64,000 nt of DNA, taken from positions 22,456-86,455 of the forward strand of contig NZ_JACIYP010000010.1 of NCBI RefSeq assembly GCF_014359905.1, given 5' to 3'. Below are positions 19,711 to 30,488 of the stretch, piece after piece (the first letter of the stretch is position 1; the number at the start of each line of letters is the position of its first letter). The stretch is from Hoeflea sp. GTDB taxonomy: Bacteria > Pseudomonadota > Alphaproteobacteria > Rhizobiales > Rhizobiaceae. The translations under genes and the position numbers were made by a program. The notes beneath the pieces were generated by a model. It saw only the letters and a program-made list of their open reading frames with translations. It did no database searches and was not told the DNA's origin.

Positions 19711-20056
19711 GGTTTTCTCCTTCATTTGGCAGAGAAACGCGGGAGGCGGGGGGTTGGTTCCGGGCGCACAGCTCAATATCGAGCATTTTTGTCGCAGGCC
19801 AACCGACGCACTGAATGATCCACAGCGCCTCATGGTCACGCAACTGCTCGCTGAAGAACAGGCCAGTCTGGCAGTATTGAAACAGATGTTCGACGAACGC
19901 CGCTAGAAACTGCTCGATTTTCTGTCGGCGGACAAAACGGGATCTGCCCGCGTGGGAGACGGCTCTTCGTTGTCGTGCTTCGCAGTTGATTGGAGTCAAT
20001 GAGGTTCGAGCGGCATTTGGTCATAGTGCCTATCTGTCCGGAACAGAAGGAAGATC

Positions 20057-20758
20057 GTGATGTCGCAGAGTGAGTCGACGGAAACACGTGGCGCTGTTGC
20101 CGGAGAGATTGGCCTCCTGACCTCAATAGCTTGGATTGTCGCTGCGTCCGCCATCGGCTTTGCGATCCCGTTCTTCTTCTCCAATTGGCTGCAGCTGGAA
20201 CGGGCCGTCTACATTGTACCGTATGTGATCATCATAGGCGCTTTTGTCGTTATTTTACGGCGCGCCTCCGGTACGCATTGGTCGGTCTTCACCCACAGGT
20301 GGGGGCTGGGTATCGCTGGGGCTGCAGTGTTCGGTTATTATGTTGTCCTGAACGTCTTGGGCCAACCGGAATCTGCTTCGCCGTCGGGGCTGGAACTCGT
20401 CTGGGCGCTGATTTGGTTCGGCCTGATCTACGGTCTGGTTGATGCACTCTCCCTCAACGTCTTTCCGGTGCTTTGCGTCAGAGCGGTGCATCACTCTGAG
20501 GCATCTTGGACCGAATTGGTTTTGCGGGGCGCGGCGGCCATCGCTGCCAGTGCGGTCATCGCAGGCGCTTACCACTTGGGCTACGCCGAGTTTCGGGGGA
20601 TTGGCCTGCTCGCTCCCATAGTCGGCAATACGCTCCTGACGCTGAGCTTCGTGCTGACCCGGAGCCCGCTCGCTCCCATTGGAGCCCACATCGCCATGCA
20701 TGGTGCCGGAGTGCTTCATGGCATGGAATCAGTTGTCCAGTTGCCTCCCCACTACTGA
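20057..20758 (+). CDS. Hypothetical multi-pass membrane protein (possibly CPBP-like)
   Basis: 234-aa ORF with about 7 hydrophobic segments; no clear catalytic motif recognised. Confidence 0.6.
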   Translation: MMSQSESTETRGAVAGEIGLLTSIAWIVAASAIGFAIPFFFSNWLQLERAVYIVPYVIIIGAFVVILRRASGTHWSVFTHRWGLGIAGAAVFGYYVVLNVLGQPESASPSGLELVWALIWFGLIYGLVDALSLNVFPVLCVRAVHHSEASWTELVLRGAAAIAASAVIAGAYHLGYAEFRGIGLLAPIVGNTLLTLSFVLTRSPLAPIGAHIAMHGAGVLHGMESVVQLPPHY

Positions 20759-21152
20759 GGAGAATCGGCATCTATTCAGTGAATAACAGTCAGCAGCCGG
20801 CCTTTCGCACAGCTCGGTATCAACGCCAACTTTCCGCCGAAATTGGCCATCCTGAATAAAAATCCTCCTACTTTTCTCTCCACCCATTTGCGCCGCGCGA
20901 TACTGGCCTCCTCTTCCGTCCAAACGAATGGACGGGGCTGACGGAGCCCGGGCCGGCGGGAGGCGGTGAGGTTTGGCGAATGGGGGCCGCACCCGTGGGC
21001 CAGGCGCTTGCGAAAGGATCATGCCGGTGGGCGGCGAGGGCCGGTCGGGTCGAGGTGGGCCTAGCCCGTGGGCCTCGCCTCACACAGGAACCGGTGCGCT
21101 GGCACGCCGGCCCCGGCGGCGTTTTCAATGCAGTCTATGACGGCGCCGCGCC

Positions 21153-21890
21153 TCACATTGCCTTGCCAAGCATCCAGATCGCCATCGCCACCATCATCAG
21201 GTTTTCGGTGAGCGAGATGAAGCCCAGCGGCACATTGCTGCCACCGCCGACACAGGCGCATTTGAGTTCGCGCTTGTCGATATAGACCGCCTTGATCACC
21301 GACACGGCGCCGATCGTGCCGATGAACAGCGCCACCGGCGCGGCCAGCCATGTGAGCGCCCCCGAGATCATCAGGATACCAGCCAGCGCCTCGGCAAAGG
21401 GGTAGACTTTCGCGTAACGCAGCTGCCGCATCGCCAGCAGGTCATAGGTGATGAACATCGTCTGGAAGGTCTCCAGATCCTGGAGTTTCTGGATCGCCAG
21501 GATGCACATCGAGATGGCGATGAACCATTCGGCCGCGCGCACCGTGAACAGCGAACCAAACGCCGCCCAGCTCACAGCCAGCGCCATCAGCGCCGCGACC
21601 GCAAAGATCGCGATCACCGGCTGGTAGCTGGTGGCGTCGGGATCATGCTTGTCCTCGCCGAAATGGTCCTGCAGTTCGTCAAACCCGCCGATCCGCTCGC
21701 CGTTAATGAAGGTCTGCGGCGTGGTCTCGACATCGTGCTTGTTTTTGAACATGTCGGTTTCCGCGCGGCTCGTCAGCGGATGGTCCTCGACTGAAAAACC
21801 CTTGCGCTCAAGGAGATCCTTGGATTTGAGCCCATAGGGGCAGATGTGCTCGTCCGTGACCATCCGGTAAAGCTGCGCTGTCTGAGCCAT
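21153..21890 (-). CDS. Glutaredoxin-MauE/DoxX-like membrane fusion protein
   Basis: N-terminal glutaredoxin-like VTDEHICPYGLKSKDLLERKGF...TTPQTFINGERIGGFDEL; C-terminal 4-TM MauE-like with KCACVGGGSNVPLGFISLTENLMM. Confidence 0.8.
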   Translation of the reverse strand: MAQTAQLYRMVTDEHICPYGLKSKDLLERKGFSVEDHPLTSRAETDMFKNKHDVETTPQTFINGERIGGFDELQDHFGEDKHDPDATSYQPVIAIFAVAALMALAVSWAAFGSLFTVRAAEWFIAISMCILAIQKLQDLETFQTMFITYDLLAMRQLRYAKVYPFAEALAGILMISGALTWLAAPVALFIGTIGAVSVIKAVYIDKRELKCACVGGGSNVPLGFISLTENLMMVAMAIWMLGKAM

Positions 21891-21941
21891 GATGTGTCCT
21901 CGCAAATTGGGGGTGGTCGCGGGCATGGGCCGTGGAATGGC

Positions 21942-22424
21942 CTATTTGCCGTCAATCTCGGGCGTCGCCGCCGGTCCGCCGTTCAGATCGGCGATCAGCG
22001 CCTCCATCTCGGCGATTTCCCGGCGTTGCGCCTCGATGATCCCGTCGGCCAGTTCGCGCACCCTCGGGTCGGACAGATTTGCCCGCGAGCTGGTCAGGAT
22101 GGCGATCGAATGGTGCGGGATCATCGCTTTCATCCAGGCCTGGTCGCCGATGGTGTCCTGGCTGCGCACGAGATAGAGCGAGACCGAAAACACCAGCACG
22201 GCAAGCGCAAGGATCGCGATATTGAGCTTTTTGCTGGTGTACATGCCGAGCATGAACCCGAGCATCACCACAGCCATCGCCGCGCCCATGTAGAGCGCCA
22301 TCCACATCCGGGTCTGGCTGAACCAGACATGGCCCGCTTCAAAGGTGTTGAGATACATCAGAGCGAACATCACCACCGTCGAGGTGAGGATCATCGCGCC
22401 GAAACGAACATAGGAATTTTGCAT
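21942..22424 (-). CDS. DUF305 family membrane protein
   Basis: WMKAMIPHHSIAILTSSRANLSDPRVRELADGIIEAQRREIAEMEALI is the DUF305 signature. Confidence 0.85.
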   Translation of the reverse strand: MQNSYVRFGAMILTSTVVMFALMYLNTFEAGHVWFSQTRMWMALYMGAAMAVVMLGFMLGMYTSKKLNIAILALAVLVFSVSLYLVRSQDTIGDQAWMKAMIPHHSIAILTSSRANLSDPRVRELADGIIEAQRREIAEMEALIADLNGGPAATPEIDGK

Positions 22425-22522
22425 ATAAGCCTCCTTGAGGGGTTAGTCCCTCAACGCAGGCGCAAGCGAAATGTTCCCGATTAGGCCAGCCGGGCTGCCC
22501 CGGCATGGTCCGAAGCCGTCGT

Positions 22523-24112
22523 TCAGGCCGCCTTGGCGACCTGGTATTCCTTGATCGCCACCATGTCGATCATCTTCCAGCGATCCGACTCGTATCTGAG
22601 CGAGAACTGGTCGGCGGCGAGAAACACCGGGTCGCCGTCGAGATCGCGTGCAATGTCGCCGCGATGGCTGGTCACGAACCGCTCGAGATCGTTCTTGTCC
22701 GCCGACGAGATCCAGCGGCAGACCGAGAACCGTGCCATTTCGAAGCTCACCGGCAGGCCGTATTCGGCAGACAGCCGCTCCTTCAGCACGTCCAGCTGCA
22801 GCGCGCCGACCACGCCGACGATGGCCGGCGAGCCGTCCTCGGGCGAGAACAATTGCACTACGCCCTCTTCGGCCATCTGCTGCAAGGCTTCCTTGAGCTT
22901 TTTCGCCTTCATCGCGTCCTCGAGTCGCACCCGGCGCAGGATTTCCGGCGCAAAGTTCGGCACGCCCTGGAACACCAGCGCCTCGCCCTCGGTCAGCGTG
23001 TCGCCGATGCGCAACGTGCCGTGGTTGGGGATGCCCACCACGTCGCCGGCATAGGCGGTGTCGGCGATCTGGCGCTGCGAGGCAAAGAAGAACTGCGGCG
23101 CCGACAGGCTCATCGGCTTGCCGGTGCGCGCGAGCCTGGCCTTCATGCCGCGCTCGAGCGTGCCCGAGCAGACCCGCACGAAAGCGATGCGGTCGCGGTG
23201 GTTGGGGTCCATATTGGCCTGGATCTTGAACACGAAGGCGGTCATCTTCGGGTCGGTGGCCTCCACCGTGCGGGTGTCGGCAACCTGCGCGCGCGGCTGC
23301 GGCGCATAGTCTCCGAGCGCGTTGATCAGGTCGCGCACGCCGAAATTCTTCAGCGCCGAGCCGAAATAGACCGGCGTCAGATGGCCTTCGCGAAAGGCTT
23401 TGAGATCGAACGGCTTGCAGGCCTCGACGGCAAGCGACGCCTCCTCGATGAAGGTTTCGCGCTCGTTTTCCGGCAGCAGCCCCGCCACGGCATCCGATTC
23501 CGGCCCGTTGACCGGCGTCAGCTCCATCTCGGTGTCGCCATGCCGGATCGCCGATTTGCCCAAATGATAGGTGCCGGCAAAACTCCGGCCCTGTCCGATC
23601 GGCCAGGTCATCGGTGCGCAATCGAGCGCCAGTTTCTGCTCCACTTCGTCGAGAATGTCGAACGGGTTGCGCGCCTCGCGGTCCATCTTGTTGACGAAGG
23701 TGATGATCGGAATGTCCCTGAGCCGGCAGACCTCGAACAGCTTCAGCGTCCTGGGCTCGATGCCCTTGGCCGCATCGATCACCATCACCGCCGCGTCCAC
23801 CGCCGTCAGCGTCCGGTAGGTGTCGTCGGCGAAGTCCTCGTGGCCCGGCGTGTCGAGCAGGTTGAAGACATGGTTTTTGTACTCGAACGTCATCACCGAG
23901 GTGACCACGGAAATGCCGCGCTCGCGCTCGATCTTCATCCAGTCCGAGCGGGTCTGGATCCGGCTCTTCTTGGCCCTGACCTCGCCCGCCAGCTGGATCG
24001 CACCGCCGAACAGCAGCAGCTTTTCGGTCAGCGTCGTCTTGCCGGCGTCCGGGTGCGAGATGATGGCGAAGGTGCGCCGGCGCGCGACTTCCTCGGCAAT
24101 TGTATCGGGCAT
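22523..24112 (-). CDS. prfC: Peptide chain release factor 3
   Basis: MPDTIAEEVARRRTFAIISHPDAGKTTLTEKLLLFGGAIQLAGEVRAKKSRIQTRSDWMKIERERGISVVTSVM; 529 aa. Confidence 0.96.
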   Translation of the reverse strand: MPDTIAEEVARRRTFAIISHPDAGKTTLTEKLLLFGGAIQLAGEVRAKKSRIQTRSDWMKIERERGISVVTSVMTFEYKNHVFNLLDTPGHEDFADDTYRTLTAVDAAVMVIDAAKGIEPRTLKLFEVCRLRDIPIITFVNKMDREARNPFDILDEVEQKLALDCAPMTWPIGQGRSFAGTYHLGKSAIRHGDTEMELTPVNGPESDAVAGLLPENERETFIEEASLAVEACKPFDLKAFREGHLTPVYFGSALKNFGVRDLINALGDYAPQPRAQVADTRTVEATDPKMTAFVFKIQANMDPNHRDRIAFVRVCSGTLERGMKARLARTGKPMSLSAPQFFFASQRQIADTAYAGDVVGIPNHGTLRIGDTLTEGEALVFQGVPNFAPEILRRVRLEDAMKAKKLKEALQQMAEEGVVQLFSPEDGSPAIVGVVGALQLDVLKERLSAEYGLPVSFEMARFSVCRWISSADKNDLERFVTSHRGDIARDLDGDPVFLAADQFSLRYESDRWKMIDMVAIKEYQVAKAA

Positions 24113-24205
24113 CGGTGGCGAATTCCTGTTGATTGGCTTGCCTTCTAGCGGCTTGCGGCCCGCCATGCAATTGACCGCGGCCCGCCAAGGGTGAAAGCTT
24201 GATCC

Positions 24206-24727
24206 ATGACCCATCCCGATCGCCTGCCTCAACACGCCCCCCATGACGCTCCGGCGTCCGGCCCCGAACTGCGGGTCCCCGAACTGCGTGTCATTGTCCT
24301 GCCCCATGGCGAAGGCCTGGAACTGCCGGCCTATGAAACGCCGGGTTCTGCGGGGATGGATCTGCGCGCCGCGGTCGAGGATGGCACACCCTTGCAGATC
24401 GCCCCTGGCGGCCGCTTCGCTGTCCCCACCGGCCTGATCATGGAAATCCCGGACGGCTATGAAGCCCAGGTCCGGCCGCGCTCGGGCCTCGCACTCAAAT
24501 CCGGCGTCACCTGCCTCAATTCGCCCGGCACCATCGACAGCGACTATCGTGGCGAGGTCAAGATCATCCTCGCCAATCTCGGCACTGAGCCCTTCGTGGT
24601 GAGCCGCGGCATGCGCGTGGCGCAACTGGTCGTTGCGCCGGTGGTCCAGGTCCGCGTCACGGTGCACCGGGCGCTCAGCGACACCGCGCGCGGCGCCGGC
24701 GGTTTCGGCTCGACCGGGGCGCAATGA
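24206..24727 (+). CDS. dut: dUTP diphosphatase
   Basis: [18 protein letters not shown]...[38 protein letters not shown]...[10 protein letters not shown]-like C-terminus. Confidence 0.95.
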   Translation: MTHPDRLPQHAPHDAPASGPELRVPELRVIVLPHGEGLELPAYETPGSAGMDLRAAVEDGTPLQIAPGGRFAVPTGLIMEIPDGYEAQVRPRSGLALKSGVTCLNSPGTIDSDYRGEVKIILANLGTEPFVVSRGMRVAQLVVAPVVQVRVTVHRALSDTARGAGGFGSTGAQ

Positions 24728-25728
24728 GCGGCGCGCTCACCGTCATCGACATGCACACCGGCGGAGAGCCGCTCAGGATCGTGACCGGTGGCTATCCCGA
24801 CCTGCCCAAGGGCACGATCCTGGAAAAACGCGCCTATGTCCGCGACCATCTCGATCATCTCAGGAAGATCCTGATGTTCGAGCCGCGCGGCCACACGGAC
24901 ATGTATGGCGCGCTGCTGGTGGAGCCGGATCTGCCCGGCGCCGACCTTGCGGTGCTGTTCATGCACAATGAGGGCTATTCCACCATGTGCGGCCACGCCA
25001 TCATCGCGCTTGGCCGCTACGCGGTGGATCAGGGGCTGGTGAAGGCCGGCGACGACGTGACCGTGGTCAGCATCGAATGCCCCTGCGGCATGGTGCGCGC
25101 CGAGGTCACCATGCAGGGCGGCAAGCCGGCAGACGTCAGCTTCGAAAGCGTGCCGTCCTTCCTGTTTGCCCGGGACAAGGCGCTGACCATCGGCAATTGG
25201 GGCAAGGTGAGTTTCGACATCGCCTATGGCGGTGCCTTCTATGCGCTGGCCGATGCCCGCCAGTTCGGCCTCAAATTCGGCCGCGATCCGATCACTGCCT
25301 TCATTGACGCAGCAGACAGCCTCACCCGGGCGGCCCAGGCCGCCGTTCCCTTGAGCCACCCCGACGCGGATGACCTGGCCTTCCTCTATGGCACGATCCT
25401 GACTGACGGCCGCGACGCCTGGTCCGAACAGCCGACCCGCAATGTCTGCGTCTTCGCCGACCGCCAGGTCGACCGCTCGCCCACCGGCTCGGGCGTCACC
25501 GCAAGGCTCGCCGCCATGCATGCCCGCGGTCAGATCGCCATGGGCCAGGAACGGATCTTCCTCAGCATCATCGGCAGCCGGTTTTCGGGCCGCGTCTCCT
25601 CGGTTACCCGGTCCGGACCGCATCGGGCGATCACCGCCACGGTCGCAGGCCGCGCCTACTATTCCGGCCGGTGCGAATTCATTGTCGAGGAGGATGATCC
25701 GCTGGCGGAAGGATTTCTTGTCCGGTGA
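24724..25728 (+). CDS. Proline racemase family protein, probable trans-3-hydroxy-L-proline dehydratase subtype
   Basis: First catalytic motif [12 protein letters not shown] retains Cys; second motif [11 protein letters not shown] has Thr in place of Cys. Confidence 0.8.
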   Translation: MSGALTVIDMHTGGEPLRIVTGGYPDLPKGTILEKRAYVRDHLDHLRKILMFEPRGHTDMYGALLVEPDLPGADLAVLFMHNEGYSTMCGHAIIALGRYAVDQGLVKAGDDVTVVSIECPCGMVRAEVTMQGGKPADVSFESVPSFLFARDKALTIGNWGKVSFDIAYGGAFYALADARQFGLKFGRDPITAFIDAADSLTRAAQAAVPLSHPDADDLAFLYGTILTDGRDAWSEQPTRNVCVFADRQVDRSPTGSGVTARLAAMHARGQIAMGQERIFLSIIGSRFSGRVSSVTRSGPHRAITATVAGRAYYSGRCEFIVEEDDPLAEGFLVR

Positions 25729-25875
25729 TCCCGCGACCTTCGATGGAGGAATCAGATTCCGGAAATGGGCGAAATAATAGAATGAAATAGCGATTCTGGG
25801 CCGCGCGCCTTGACCCGATGACTGGCATAGAGCGCCGCGCGCCGCTACACTTCGCGGCAAACAAGGAGCATTGCC

Positions 25876-26847
25876 ATGTCAGCATTTTCCGCTGAAACGC
25901 CCGGCCGCGGCCGTATCTACGATTCGATCATCGACACCGTCGGCAACACGCCGATCGTGCGCCTGTCCAAGCTCGCGAGAGCCGAGGGTGTGAATGCCGA
26001 GCTCATGGGCAAGCTGGAATTCTTCAACCCCATCGCCTCGGTCAAGGACCGCATCGGCGTCGCCATGATAGAGGCGCTGGAAGCCGAGGGCCGGATCACG
26101 CCGGGCAAGACCACGCTCATCGAACCGACCTCGGGCAACACAGGCATTGCGCTCGCCTTCGCGGCCGCCGCCAAGGGCTACCGGCTGATCCTGACCATGC
26201 CGGAAACCATGTCGGTCGAGCGCCGCAAGATGCTGGCGCTCTTGGGCGCGGAACTGGTGCTCACCGAAGGCCCCAAGGGCATGAAGGGCGCCATCGCGAA
26301 GGCCGAGGAACTGCTGGGCGAGATCGAGAATTCGGTGATGCCGCAGCAGTTCGAGAATTCAGCCAACCCGGAGATCCACCGCAAGACCACGGCGGAAGAG
26401 ATCTGGAACGACACCAAGGGCGGCATCGATATCCTGGTCTCGGGCATCGGCACCGGCGGCACCATCACCGGCGTCGGCCAGGTGCTCAAGCAGAAGAAGC
26501 CCGGCGTCAGGATCGTTGCCGTCGAGCCTGCCGATTCCCCCGTGCTGTCGGGCGGCAATCCGGGTCCACACAAGATCCAGGGCATCGGCGCCGGCTTTGC
26601 GCCGGGCGTGCTCGACACCAAGGTCTATGACGAGATCGAGACGGTCACCAATGACGAGGCCTTCGCCATGGCCCGCAAGGTGGCCAGGCTCGAAGGCCTG
26701 CCGGTCGGCATCTCCTCGGGGGCCGCGCTGGCTGCGGCGATCAAGGTCGGCCGGCGTCCGGAAAACGAAGGCAAGCAGATCGTCGTCATCATCCCGTCCT
26801 TTGCCGAACGCTACCTCTCGACCGCGCTGTTCGACGGGTTGGGGTGA
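25876..26847 (+). CDS. cysK: Cysteine synthase A
   Basis: [46 protein letters not shown]...[20 protein letters not shown]. Confidence 0.95.
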   Translation: MSAFSAETPGRGRIYDSIIDTVGNTPIVRLSKLARAEGVNAELMGKLEFFNPIASVKDRIGVAMIEALEAEGRITPGKTTLIEPTSGNTGIALAFAAAAKGYRLILTMPETMSVERRKMLALLGAELVLTEGPKGMKGAIAKAEELLGEIENSVMPQQFENSANPEIHRKTTAEEIWNDTKGGIDILVSGIGTGGTITGVGQVLKQKKPGVRIVAVEPADSPVLSGGNPGPHKIQGIGAGFAPGVLDTKVYDEIETVTNDEAFAMARKVARLEGLPVGISSGAALAAAIKVGRRPENEGKQIVVIIPSFAERYLSTALFDGLG

Positions 26848-27141
26848 GTTCCTCTCGACCCGAGCGGTGGGTCCGAGGTCCCGAGCGATGGTTTGCGTTG
26901 AGATCTTCCATCAAGCACTTGAAGCACCGTGCTCCGTTGGGAGGCGCGGCGCTTTGGTGTTTGCGCCGGCGCTGCCCGATGCCCGTAAATGCAGGAGCCG
27001 CTGCGTTCGGTCACAGGCCTCCATGGCCGCACCGCAGCACATGACGGCGTGCCGTCTTTCCGCGGGGCGCGGGAGGACTGCCCGCGCAAAGCTCTGTGAA
27101 GCGCCGGCACCTGCGCAGACGAAGCGGCTATCGTCTCCGCT

Positions 27142-28674
27142 TCACGCTGCCGCCGACACCCGTTCGGTGGCCATGCGGTAGGAGATCGCCTCGGCCAGGT
27201 GGATCCGGCCGACGCTCTCCGCGCCGTCGAGATCGGCCAGCGTGCGCGCCACCTTGAGGATGCGGTGATAGGCGCGCGCCGAAAACCTCAGTTTCTCCGC
27301 CGCATCGTTCAAGAGCGACTGGCCGCCGGCGTCGGGCCGGGCCACCTGCTCGACCAGCGAGGTCGAGCATTGCGAATTGGTGCGGATGTCGGGCCGGCCG
27401 AGCGTGCGGAAACGGTCCTGCTGGATCTGCCGCGCCACAGCGACGCGGGCCGCGACATCGGCACTGCCTTCCGCCGGCTGCGGCTTGATCAGGTCCTGGG
27501 CGCTGACCGCGGGAACGTCGATGCGTATATCGATGCGATCCATCAGCGGCCCTGAAATGCGCCCCTGGTAATCGGCCTGGCAGCGCGGTCCGCGCGAACA
27601 GCTATGGCCCGGTTCCCCCGCCATGCCGCAACGGCAGGGGTTCATCGCCGCGATCAGCTGGATATTGGCGGGGTAGCTCACCCGGTGATTGGCGCGCGCG
27701 ATCACGCTCTCGCCATTCTCGAGCGGTTGCCGGAGTGAATCGAGCACCTGCGGGGTGAATTCGGGAAACTCGTCGAGAAAAAGGATGCCGTTGTGGGCCA
27801 GCGAGACTTCGCCCGGTCGCGCCCGCAAGCCGCCGCCGACCATCGCCGCCATCGAGGCCGAATGATGCGGTGCGCGGAACGGCCGCCGGTCCGACAGCTT
27901 GCCGCCGGCAAGCTGTCCGGCGATGGAATGGATCATCGACACTTCCAGAAGCTCGGGCGCCGACAAGGGCGGCAGGATCGAGGGCAGCCGGGCGGCGAGC
28001 ATGGATTTGCCCGATCCGGGCGGTCCCACCATGATCAGATTGTGCCCGCCGGCGGCCGCCACCTCGAGCGCCCGCTTGGCGGTTTCCTGGCCCTTGATTT
28101 CGGCGAGGTCCGGCACGTTGAGGGGCGCCGCGCGCATCGCCGGCACCGGCCGAGCAAGCACCTGGGTGCCGCGGAAATGATTGGCGATGGCGATCAGCGA
28201 GCGCGGCGCGATGATATCGATGTCCTCGCCCGCCCAGGCCGCCTCCGGGCCGCTGCCCGCCGGGCAGATCAGCCCCTTGCCAAGCGCATTGGCCCCGATC
28301 GCCGCAGGCAGCGCGCCCGCCACGGTGGCGATGGTGCCGTCGAGGGAAAGCTCGCCCAGCACCACATAGCCGTCGAGCGCATCGCCCGGTATGGCGCCGA
28401 GTGCGGCCATCAGCCCCAGCGCGATCGGCAGGTCGAAATGCGATCCTTCCTTGGGCAGGTCCGCCGGCGCCAGGTTGACGGTGACCTTCTTGGCCGGCAG
28501 CGACAGTCCCGAGGCGTGCAGCGCCGCCTGCACCCGCTCGCGGCTTTCGGCCACCGCCTTGTCGGGCAGGCCGACGATATGCATGCCCACCTTGCCCGGC
28601 GCAATCATCACCTGCACATCGACCGGCACCGCCTCGATGCCCTGGAACGAAACCGTACTGACCCGCGCAACCAT
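27142..28674 (-). CDS. comM: YifB/ComM family Mg chelatase-like AAA ATPase
   Basis: MVARVSTVSFQGIEAVPVDVQVMIAPGKVGMHIVGLPDKAVAESRERVQAAL...GPPGSGKSMLAARLPSILPPL; start within ORF 27142..28851. Confidence 0.93.
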   Translation of the reverse strand: MVARVSTVSFQGIEAVPVDVQVMIAPGKVGMHIVGLPDKAVAESRERVQAALHASGLSLPAKKVTVNLAPADLPKEGSHFDLPIALGLMAALGAIPGDALDGYVVLGELSLDGTIATVAGALPAAIGANALGKGLICPAGSGPEAAWAGEDIDIIAPRSLIAIANHFRGTQVLARPVPAMRAAPLNVPDLAEIKGQETAKRALEVAAAGGHNLIMVGPPGSGKSMLAARLPSILPPLSAPELLEVSMIHSIAGQLAGGKLSDRRPFRAPHHSASMAAMVGGGLRARPGEVSLAHNGILFLDEFPEFTPQVLDSLRQPLENGESVIARANHRVSYPANIQLIAAMNPCRCGMAGEPGHSCSRGPRCQADYQGRISGPLMDRIDIRIDVPAVSAQDLIKPQPAEGSADVAARVAVARQIQQDRFRTLGRPDIRTNSQCSTSLVEQVARPDAGGQSLLNDAAEKLRFSARAYHRILKVARTLADLDGAESVGRIHLAEAISYRMATERVSAAA

Positions 28675-28954
28675 GTTCCCGGCCCCTTGTCCTGAAATCG
28701 TGCCCGTCACGCCGCGCCGGGATGGCGAAAAATTCCCGTTATGCGCGATCAAGTCAAGTGAAGCACGGTATGCGGAGTAAAAAAGAACAATCTGGCAACA
28801 ATTGCACCACAAAGGGGAATATGGTTGCATCAGGTTGTAGAGGGAGAACATTTCGGGACGGCACGGTTCGCACCGCGGGCCGGCCGCGGCGCGAGTGTCG
28901 GAGATAGGACGGGACGTCGGCGTGCGGCGCCTCGGAAAGGTGTTGCGCGCCCGC

Positions 28955-29902
28955 TTACGCCCGCTTGCTTTCGACCGCGTCCCAGAACAGTGCCGCGATG
29001 TCCGGCCCGCCGAAATTGCGGATTTCGCGCAAGCCCGTCGGCGAGGTCACGTTGATCTCGGTCATGAGGTCGCCGATGATGTCGATGCCGACCAGGATGA
29101 AGCCGCGCGCCTTCAAGGACGGGCCGATGCGGGCGCAGATCTCTTCTTCGCGCGGGGTCAGCTCGGAGTGCTCGGCGCGGCCGCCGACATGCATGTTGGA
29201 GCGCGAATCATGCTCGGCCGGCACCCGGTTGATGGCGCCCACCGGCTCGCCGTCGATCAGGATGATGCGCTTGTCGCCGGCGCGGACCTTGGACAGGTAT
29301 TCCTGGGCGATGAACGGCTCGCGGTACATCTGCGCGAACATTTCGAGCAGCGACGACATGTTGCGGTCATCCGGCTTGATATGGAACACGCCGGCGCCGC
29401 CATTGCCGTAGAGCGGCTTGAGGATCATGTCGCCGACTTCCGCGCGGAAGGCGTTGATCGTCGCCGGGTCGCGCGAGATCAGGGTCTTCGGCATCAGGTC
29501 TGGAAATTTGGTGACGAAGATCTTTTCGGGCGAATTGCGCACCCATGCCGGGTCATTGACCACCAGCGTCTTCGGATGCACCCGCTCGAGCAGATGCGTC
29601 GAGGTGGTGTAGGCCATGTCGAACGGCGGATCCTGCCGCAACAGCACCACATCCATCGTTGACAGGTCGATCTTCTCCTGCGGCCCGAGCTCGAAATGGT
29701 CGCCCTCGACATCGCGCAGGATCATCGGCTCGGCAATGGCCTGAACAACCCCGTCGCGCATCGACAGCTGGTCCGGCGTGTAGTGAAACAGCTTGTAGCC
29801 GCGGTTCTGCGCTTCCAGCGACATGGCGAAGGTGGAATCGCCGGCAATCTTGATCGAGCTCACATGGTCCATCTGGACCGCGACATTCTTGATCTTGCTC
29901 AT
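28955..29902 (-). CDS. gshB: Glutathione synthase
   Basis: [51 protein letters not shown]...[16 protein letters not shown]. Confidence 0.95.
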   Translation of the reverse strand: MSKIKNVAVQMDHVSSIKIAGDSTFAMSLEAQNRGYKLFHYTPDQLSMRDGVVQAIAEPMILRDVEGDHFELGPQEKIDLSTMDVVLLRQDPPFDMAYTTSTHLLERVHPKTLVVNDPAWVRNSPEKIFVTKFPDLMPKTLISRDPATINAFRAEVGDMILKPLYGNGGAGVFHIKPDDRNMSSLLEMFAQMYREPFIAQEYLSKVRAGDKRIILIDGEPVGAINRVPAEHDSRSNMHVGGRAEHSELTPREEEICARIGPSLKARGFILVGIDIIGDLMTEINVTSPTGLREIRNFGGPDIAALFWDAVESKRA

Positions 29903-30019
29903 GGGTAGGGTGTCTCCGCCAATCTGAGGAACTCACATAGGCGCTGAGGGGGGCAGATTGCAACGGGGGAAGGGAGGGATTTGGGGAGCGGGGGCGTCAA
30001 TCATGGGTATGGCCGATGA

Positions 30020-30286
30020 CCGGCGCCCGTCCGGTCGTCCGGCTTGCGCCAGCGCCACGGCGTCGGCGCCGGCCGGATCGCGCAGCCGGTCGGAGGTGTC
30101 GTTGGCGGCCCGCCAGACGGCTTCGGCCACGCCGCTTTCCCTTGTCGTCAGGACTGGATTGGCAAAGCCCGCGAAGACCTGCCCCGCGAAAGCCGCATAG
30201 GTTTCGCGGATGAGATCGATGACCGGAATGGCGGTGTTGTGCGCAAAGCGGGTTGTCGGGGCATAGCCCGTTTCCACCAGCTTGAC
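30020..30286 (-). pseudogene. C-terminal fragment of a short-chain dehydrogenase/reductase
   Basis: Minus frame reads ...VETGYAPTTRFAHNT...AAFAGQVFAGFANPVLTTRESGVAEAVWRAANDTSDRLRDPAGADAVALAQ, matching an SDR C-terminus; no upstream Rossmann/catalytic part. Confidence 0.65.
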
Positions 30287-30421
30287 GAAGTGGCGGGCCG
30301 CATCGGCTACAGCTCGTCGAGCACCTTCAGCACGGCTTTCAGCCGCCATGCCGGTGTGCCGCCAGGGCAGTTCATGAGACAGTCGGGTGTTTCGGGCAAC
30401 GGAGTGTCTGTTCAGGCCTGA
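30286..30421 (+). pseudogene. C-terminal HTH fragment of an AraC family regulator
   Basis: Plus frame reads HQLDEVAGRIGYSSSSTFSTAFSRHAGVPPGQFMRQSGVSGNG*, a typical second AraC helix-turn-helix; N-terminus absent. Confidence 0.75.
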
Positions 30422-30488
30422 GACTCGTCCGGCGTCTTGAGCCATATCAACGCCAAACCGCCGATCCCGGTTAGATTGCGGCTGTTGG

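Noticed and set aside
22505-24148. 547-aa plus-strand ORF opposite prfC
   Set aside because: Antisense shadow; RF3 on the minus strand is unambiguous.
26848-27141. Short ORFs between cysK and comM
   Set aside because: No RBS or conserved motif; probably noncoding or degraded sequence.
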